Positions 14,325 through 17,739 of a stretch of 17,739 nucleotides of DNA are shown here, piece by piece. Numbering within the stretch: position 1 is the first letter of the stretch; each line of letters starts with the position of its first letter. The position numbers and the translations under genes were made by a program. The DNA lies in assembly GCA_016177315.1 (NCBI GenBank), contig JACOVN010000153.1, forward strand, positions 1-17,739, given 5' to 3'. The notes below the pieces were generated by a model, which was not told the origin of the DNA, ran no database searches, and saw only the letters and a program-made list of their open reading frames with translations. Origin of the DNA: Candidatus Woesearchaeota archaeon (GTDB lineage Archaea > Nanobdellota > Nanobdellia > Woesearchaeales > UBA12501).

Positions 14325-14710
14325 TGTCCTATAAAAAATTCGGCTATCAGGGAGATGTATCGCAGGTATTGGAACAAGCACCATCAGATTTTCGCGTGAG
14401 TTGGGAGTATGGTCTATTCCTTTTAGAAACACCCGGTATTGCGAAACCCTCTGACATATTTCTTTATGTGCCAGAAAAAGAAATGGAAATGTGGACAACG
14501 CATTTAAAACAATATGGAGCGTATGAAACAAGAGTCCTCCCGACTATTCGATTGTTCGGTATGTCATCTCTACCACAACCTTCAAAGAAACATCCCCATG
14601 TTGTTAATGAGCAGCGTTTGCTGGAGGACATTCTCCGCAGTATGCCAGCAAGATTTGCTGAGAATAATCCAGAAGTTTTAGCTCAATTGAAAAGAAAGGA
14701 AGTTGCATAA
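14324..14710 (+). CDS. Small partner of the nucleotidyltransferase, possibly AbiEi-like
   Basis: The 128-residue protein is coupled to the nucleotidyltransferase by a one-base stop/start overlap. Its middle, DIFLYVPEKEMEMWTTHLKQ, followed by a strand-rich stretch and then VVNEQRLLEDILRSMPARFA, recalls the C-terminal antitoxin region of AbiEi proteins, where a YVS-type strand is followed later by a VSPERALLDLL-type helix. The N-terminal winged helix of AbiEi is missing and the order is reversed, since abiEi normally precedes abiEii. If the match is right, this would be a truncated, non-DNA-binding antitoxin. The alternative is an unrelated cofactor of the enzyme. The gene ends 36 bp before a convergent membrane-protein gene. 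Confidence 0.6.
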   Translation: MSYKKFGYQGDVSQVLEQAPSDFRVSWEYGLFLLETPGIAKPSDIFLYVPEKEMEMWTTHLKQYGAYETRVLPTIRLFGMSSLPQPSKKHPHVVNEQRLLEDILRSMPARFAENNPEVLAQLKRKEVA

Positions 14711-14746
14711 AGAGTATCTTGTTACAGGCATTTAGTTTGGCCTCCG

Positions 14747-15865
14747 CTACTTTCTGCTACCTTCCGTTTCTGGCAGAAGTACGACTTCAACAATCTCCTC
14801 GCCGCTCACGTTTTTTCCTTTCTCTTCTGCGCTATAATCATAGACGTCACCGCCAGAATATTGCCATACATGGATAACAACATAGGTATCATTCGTAAAT
14901 ACCAATTGATCACCTTTAGATTTTTGTGCATCAATCAATCCCCCCTGATCGAAACTAATGGTATAATAGAAATTACTGTTCCGTACCGCACTAATAGAAC
15001 CGCTCGTAACTTTGTTCCCAACACCGTCCTCTCCTGTGTATAATGGAATAGTGTCTTGAATTTCCCAGCCATGCGCTGTTAGCTGTTCTTTGTAGTATTC
15101 CATAACTTGTTGAATATTATCTAGAGTGGTATAAGAAGCTCCGCACAATGCCCCTGTTTCTCCAGAAGCTCTTGGAGTGAGCTGAATGCCTCCATAATGC
15201 GGAAATTCATTAAACACTGCTTTCTCTTCCTTAGTGCAGAAATCTCTATTGAGGAATACAGCAATAAATGCAAGAATGATAATTGCAGCAGCAATGGAAA
15301 CGATTCTGTTGCTCATAGGCCTCTGCTCCTCTTTTGGTATCAACTTTAAAGAAGGGTACATCATAACTAACGCAATGCCGGTTATTGTTCCATAAACTGC
15401 TCCGGTAAAAAGATAAATAAGAAGAAAGGCGGATTGCCCACCGATGATACTGAACACTCCATAGAGAAAAAAGGAGATCACTCTTTCTGCAATAGCCCCT
15501 ATCAGAGAGAGGATAAGCCATAAGCTTAGATAGTACCCATGCCTTTTCTGGAGCTGTCCTGCAAGAATACACATCTGGGCAATGGCAATACCCATCCAGG
15601 AAAGATTAGAAGAAAACCCATACCCCATTCCCAGATACACAGTTCCGTACATCGCTATGATCCATCCAACAGCCGAGGCAAGTACCCAGTTTCCTATATG
15701 CTCTAAATGCTTTCTGAGAATGAACCACTGTACAGCACCGTAGATTAGCCCTGTAACAAAAAGCTGCCCAAATTGCGTCAAAATGGCGATAATGGCAACC
15801 AAAATGCCAGCAACAGCATTGGCCAATATCCAAGAAAGCCATAATCTTCTCTGTTGCTGTTGCAT
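14747..15865 (-). CDS. Membrane protein with seven predicted helices and an external domain
   Basis: The 372-residue protein has about six membrane segments in residues 10-170 (near 10-28, 34-50, 60-82, 88-105, 112-135 and 147-170), a seventh near 188-206, and a hydrophilic C-terminal domain (207-372). The first part contains FVTGLIYGAVQWFILRKHLE and WVLASAVGWIIAM, a Trp/Gly-rich style I associate with uncharacterised bacterial, especially cyanobacterial, membrane proteins. The tail has two Cys residues (C210, C241) that could form a disulphide, and the segment MEYYKEQLTAHGWEIQ, typical of small extracytoplasmic alpha/beta domains. By the positive-inside rule I expect the tail outside, but this is not certain. 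Function unknown. Single gene with its own leaderless-type promoter. Confidence 0.8.
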   Translation of the reverse strand: MQQQQRRLWLSWILANAVAGILVAIIAILTQFGQLFVTGLIYGAVQWFILRKHLEHIGNWVLASAVGWIIAMYGTVYLGMGYGFSSNLSWMGIAIAQMCILAGQLQKRHGYYLSLWLILSLIGAIAERVISFFLYGVFSIIGGQSAFLLIYLFTGAVYGTITGIALVMMYPSLKLIPKEEQRPMSNRIVSIAAAIIILAFIAVFLNRDFCTKEEKAVFNEFPHYGGIQLTPRASGETGALCGASYTTLDNIQQVMEYYKEQLTAHGWEIQDTIPLYTGEDGVGNKVTSGSISAVRNSNFYYTISFDQGGLIDAQKSKGDQLVFTNDTYVVIHVWQYSGGDVYDYSAEEKGKNVSGEEIVEVVLLPETEGSRK

Positions 15866-15887
15866 ATTTCACGCCTCTTGAGGTAAG

Positions 15888-15897
15888 TATATAAATA
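15888..15897 (-). promoter_or_regulatory. TATA box for the seven-helix membrane protein
   Basis: On the minus strand this reads TATTTATATA, centred about 27 bp before the ATG at 15865. It is back to back with the EamA promoter within an 84-bp divergent region. Confidence 0.7.
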
Positions 15898-15920
15898 TTG
15901 CTCGAAAAATCCCATAAACC

Positions 15921-15928
15921 TTTTAAAC
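15921..15928 (+). promoter_or_regulatory. TATA box for the EamA transporter (leaderless)
   Basis: TTTTAAAC is centred about 26 bp before the ATG at 15950; the bases between are pyrimidine-rich with no ribosome-binding sequence. Confidence 0.65.
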
Positions 15929-15949
15929 GCCCTCTCTTCTTTTCTCTCC

Positions 15950-16816
15950 ATGGTTCAGCTCGGCTTCCTCTTCGGATTGGTTTGTATGCTGACCTATGGC
16001 ATCAGCAAGGTTTTGGCAAAGAAGGCTTTACTGCTGGAAAATCCTTACAAGGTTGCTGTTTTTATCCATTTTTTTATTTCTTTAACCTTGCTTTCCTTTG
16101 TTGCAGCAACTGGGAATTTTGCTGTTCCCAATCTTTCTACCATCCCTTTGTTCTTGCTCACCGCCATTATTGGCGCAATAGCCATTTTATCGTTGTATAA
16201 AGGATATGCAGTAGGCAAGATTTCCCTCCTCTCCCCCATTATGAGCTGTGCTACGATCATCACCGTGCTCTTGGCAGTGATTTTCTATAAAGAGTTCTTA
16301 ACGTATTTAGAAGTGTGGGGCATTATCTTTGCTGTTGTCGGCATGATCTTTTTGTCCATGCGCTGGAGTGAATGGAAAAAAATAGCTTGGCAGAAAATTC
16401 CTGGCTTGAAGTATGCGTTGCTAACTATGCTGGGATGGGGCTTCTACTTTTTCCTTTTGAAGCCCATAGCCTTAGAATGGGGAGCATTGCTAACTGCAAC
16501 CTATATGGAAACTGCTATCTTCCTTTGCCTCTTGGGCAATGCGCTGGTGAAGAAGCAAAAATTTTTGGAAATGAAAAGATCTTTTTTCCTCACCACCCTC
16601 TTGGGCGGCTTTTTTGTTGCAATCGGCTCTTTATTCTTCAATCTCGGCATCATGATCAACAGGGTTTCTGTCCTGATGGTCTTTGCCCAAGCCTCCCTCT
16701 TTATCACTGTTATTTTATCCTTTATCTTCCTCAAGGAACGGCTGGAGAAAAACCAAGCCATAGGAGTATTCCTCATTGTCATTGGATTACTGATGGTCTC
16801 TTGGAACGCGATGTAA
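15950..16816 (+). CDS. EamA-family (DMT superfamily) transporter
   Basis: The 288-residue protein has ten membrane helices arranged as two EamA repeats (about 3-138 and 150-288). The first repeat ends with LAVIFYKEFLTYLEVWGIIFAVVGMIFL and the second with LSFIFLKERLEKNQAIGVFLIVIGLLMV; this E-x-L/x-x-x-x-x-G-x-x-x-x-x-G pattern at the end of each repeat is the family hallmark. EamA members export or import small metabolites such as amino acids, nucleosides or nucleotide sugars; the substrate here cannot be told. Expected in the cytoplasmic membrane with both ends inside. It is expressed from its own leaderless-type promoter, and its stop codon lies one base before the stem-loop element. Confidence 0.9.
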   Translation: MVQLGFLFGLVCMLTYGISKVLAKKALLLENPYKVAVFIHFFISLTLLSFVAATGNFAVPNLSTIPLFLLTAIIGAIAILSLYKGYAVGKISLLSPIMSCATIITVLLAVIFYKEFLTYLEVWGIIFAVVGMIFLSMRWSEWKKIAWQKIPGLKYALLTMLGWGFYFFLLKPIALEWGALLTATYMETAIFLCLLGNALVKKQKFLEMKRSFFLTTLLGGFFVAIGSLFFNLGIMINRVSVLMVFAQASLFITVILSFIFLKERLEKNQAIGVFLIVIGLLMVSWNAM

Positions 16817-16817
16817 C

Positions 16818-16892
16818 AAAAATTCGCCACTCGGAGCTATCTCCACCCTAAAGGGTGGGGCTTTACGCTCCTCGCTTTTACGGCAAATTTTT
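16818..16892. repeat. Stem-loop 1 (nested)
   Basis: The outer arms AAAAATTCGCC (16818-16828) and GGCAAATTTTT (16882-16892) pair at 10 of 11 positions. A middle stem pairs GGAGC (16833-16837) with GCTCC (16867-16871). The inner stem CTCCACCC (16841-16848) pairs with GGGTGGGG (16853-16860) around a TAAA tetraloop, with one G-T wobble. Confidence 0.75.
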
Positions 16893-16900
16893 GAAACAAT

Positions 16901-16921
16901 CGAAAATACCAAGTATTTTCG
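16901..16921. repeat. Stem-loop 2
   Basis: CGAAAATAC (16901-16909) pairs perfectly with GTATTTTCG (16913-16921) around a CAA loop. Nine base pairs with no mismatch. Confidence 0.8.
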
Positions 16922-16927
16922 GTGTGC

Positions 16928-16946
16928 CAAAAACCAAAGGTTTTTG
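16928..16946. repeat. Stem-loop 3
   Basis: CAAAAACC (16928-16935) pairs perfectly with GGTTTTTG (16939-16946) around an AAA loop. Flanking GTG (16922-16924) and CAC (16949-16951) could extend it as an outer stem after a small internal loop. Confidence 0.8.
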
Positions 16947-16953
16947 AGCACCA

Positions 16954-17004
16954 TCGAAAAGCCTTCCTCTCCACGCTGAAGCGTGGAGCTTTCGGCTTAT
17001 TCGA
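16954..17004. repeat. Stem-loop 4 (nested), diverged copy of stem-loop 1
   Basis: The outer arms TCGAAAAGCC (16954-16963) and GGCTTATTCGA (16994-17004) form ten pairs with one bulged A. The inner stem CTCCACGC (16969-16976) pairs with GCGTGGAG (16981-16988) after CTCC offset to give eight pairs around a TGAA loop. The 3' arm ends inside the GAGGT that precedes the next start codon. Confidence 0.75.
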
Positions 17005-17007
17005 GGT
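17003..17007 (+). promoter_or_regulatory. Ribosome-binding site of the small membrane protein, touching stem-loop 4
   Basis: GAGGT lies three bases before the ATG at 17011. Its first two bases belong to the outer stem of stem-loop 4, so folding could affect access. I find no convincing TATA box at the expected distance, so the gene may depend on readthrough from the EamA gene. Confidence 0.45.
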
Positions 17008-17010
17008 AAT

Positions 17011-17370
17011 ATGGCAAACTGGCTTTCGCTCATAGGAAATGTTGGCGCCATGACCTGGACAAGGCTCTTTTACTTGCTCTTGGCTGTCTGTATCTCTTCC
17101 ATCGCGCTAAAATTAGCGATTCTTTCCTTTGGAGGTAAAGTGGAGTGGAAGAGAGCTTTTGCAGTGAATATCTGCTCTTCCCTCATTCCGTTGCTTCTCC
17201 TCTGGCTCTTCCCCTATTATCTCACCTTGCTTACCTTTCTCCTCATTATCTTTTCTTATCAATACTTCTTCCAATTGACGTTCTGGAAAGCTATTGGAGC
17301 ATGGTTTCTGCAGTATGTCTTTGCAGCGCTGATTGTTTTCCTGCTGATATGGTCAGGGTGGTTGATATGA
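17011..17370 (+). CDS. Small polytopic membrane protein of unknown function
   Basis: The 119-residue protein is almost entirely hydrophobic, with about four membrane segments (near 15-37, 48-64, 66-84 and 94-117) and the short basic loop GGKVEWKRAF between the first two. Aromatic residues are common (FPYYLTLL, FSYQYFFQLTFW). I recognise no family. It starts directly after the stem-loop element, and its stop overlaps the start of the HAD gene (ATGA), so the two are translationally coupled. A partner or membrane tether for the phosphatase is possible but inferred only from the coupling. Confidence 0.7.
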   Translation: MANWLSLIGNVGAMTWTRLFYLLLAVCISSIALKLAILSFGGKVEWKRAFAVNICSSLIPLLLLWLFPYYLTLLTFLLIIFSYQYFFQLTFWKAIGAWFLQYVFAALIVFLLIWSGWLI

Positions 17371-17739
17371 AACCAAAGCCAAAGTACAAGTTGGTTTGCT
17401 TTGATTTGGATGGAACGATTATTGACAAAACTTCCTCAGTCTGGCATACGATCCATGAAAAGCTAGGCACAGACAAAGAAGCAAGGAGAAAGGCCATTGA
17501 GGATTTCCATGCAGGCAGGATTACCTACCAGCAATGGGCAGATGGGGATATGAGAGCCTGGAAGAAAGTGGGAGCAAACAAGGAGAAGATTTTGGAAGCC
17601 ATACAGCATTTGCGATTAATGACTGGCGCATTGGAAACCATACAGGAACTAAAAAGGAAAGGCCTGAAATTGACCATTATCTCCGGCAGCATTGATCTTG
17701 TCCTAGAGAAAGTGTTCCCAAATTATAAGGAATTTTTTG
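17367..17739 (+). CDS. HAD-superfamily phosphatase, SerB-like (partial, runs off the window)
   Basis: The first 124 residues are present. HAD motif I is VCFDLDGTIID, with the nucleophile Asp at residue 13 and the acid/base Asp at 15, and motif II is LTIISGS, near residue 109. Between them is a helical cap (about residues 22-85: WHTIHEKLG, RITYQQWADGD, LRLMTGALETIQELK). The type C1 cap position and the MTGALETIQELKRKGLKL lead-in to motif II resemble phosphoserine phosphatases and related HAD hydrolases. Motifs III and IV lie beyond the window edge, so the substrate cannot be judged. The ATG at 17367 overlaps the stop of the preceding gene by four bases. Confidence 0.85.
   Translation, partial: MKPKPKYKLVCFDLDGTIIDKTSSVWHTIHEKLGTDKEARRKAIEDFHAGRITYQQWADGDMRAWKKVGANKEKILEAIQHLRLMTGALETIQELKRKGLKLTIISGSIDLVLEKVFPNYKEFF

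Larger units (their letters stand above)
16818..17004. repeat. Compound element of four stem-loops filling the EamA/small-membrane-protein gap
   Basis: Of the 194 bp between the two genes, 187 are taken up by four consecutive inverted repeats: two long nested ones at the ends (16818-16892 and 16954-17004) and two simple ones between (16901-16921 and 16928-16946). The end pair share a 24-base core with 20 identities and structure-preserving differences. I see no open reading frame. It could be a non-autonomous palindromic mobile element (the CCACNCT-AAGNGTGG hairpins recall the ends of IS200/IS605-type elements), a structured RNA, or a multi-hairpin terminator/attenuator between the genes. No transposase is present in the window. 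Confidence 0.75.

Noticed and set aside
15898..16200. A 100-codon plus-strand frame overlapping the start of the EamA gene
   Set aside because: It is a shadow of the EamA reading frame, which has clear family motifs and the better promoter spacing.
16818..17004. A complete IS200/IS605 insertion
   Set aside because: No TnpA or TnpB coding sequence is present; only palindromes resembling such ends are seen, so at most a non-autonomous derivative.
1..17739. CRISPR array, rRNA or tRNA genes
   Set aside because: No regularly spaced direct repeats and no conserved RNA-gene signatures were found on reading through the window.

Overview
The window looks like a chromosomal segment of an archaeon, most likely a DPANN-type lineage (Woesearchaeota-like is my guess from protein style; there is no marker gene here to prove it). 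Most isolated or first-in-operon genes have an archaeal TATA box centred about 26-29 bp before the start codon, which predicts leaderless mRNAs. Genes inside operons instead carry Shine-Dalgarno-like sequences. A translin/TRAX-type protein and a very short GatC-like protein also fit archaea. Two tRNA-related genes (aspartyl-tRNA synthetase and tRNA-guanine transglycosylase) are of bacterial type and suggest old transfer.

Layout. 1-149 is the 3' end of a plus-strand gene. 173-2039 (minus) holds three tandem genes for polytopic membrane proteins that appear to be paralogues. A divergent promoter region (2040-2130) separates them from a long plus-strand cluster (2131-8625): TRAX/C3PO-like nuclease, GatC-like subunit, divergent ribulose-phosphate-epimerase-like barrel, HD phosphohydrolase, GatA, a probable JAMM/MPN-fold protein, an M29-like aminopeptidase, a UlaG-like metallo-beta-lactamase-fold protein and a small orphan. 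A transaldolase-family gene follows under its own promoter (8688-9680), convergent with tgt (9685-10779, minus). Then come an orphan (10949-11590), aspS (11739-13490), a nucleotidyltransferase plus small partner (13572-14710), a membrane protein with an external domain (14747-15865, minus), an EamA transporter (15950-16816), a 194-bp intergenic stretch filled with four stem-loops, a small membrane protein (17011-17370) and the start of a HAD phosphatase (17367 to the edge).

How genes may work together. GatA, the GatC-like protein and an AspRS carrying the His31 seen in non-discriminating enzymes fit the indirect Asp-tRNA(Asn) to Asn-tRNA(Asn) route; GatB must lie outside the window. The epimerase-like barrel and the transaldolase could belong to a non-oxidative pentose-phosphate route, but the barrel's acid/base aspartates are replaced by glutamates. 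The nucleotidyltransferase and its downstream partner resemble a rearranged AbiE-type toxin-antitoxin pair.

Most notable are the structured intergenic element at 16818-17004 (two of its stem-loops are diverged copies of each other with structure-preserving changes), the three-gene membrane-protein array, the JAMM-like protein whose metal motif is split by an insertion, and the bacterial-type Tgt. No stretch over 300 bases lacks a gene. I see no tRNA, rRNA, CRISPR array or transposase gene.
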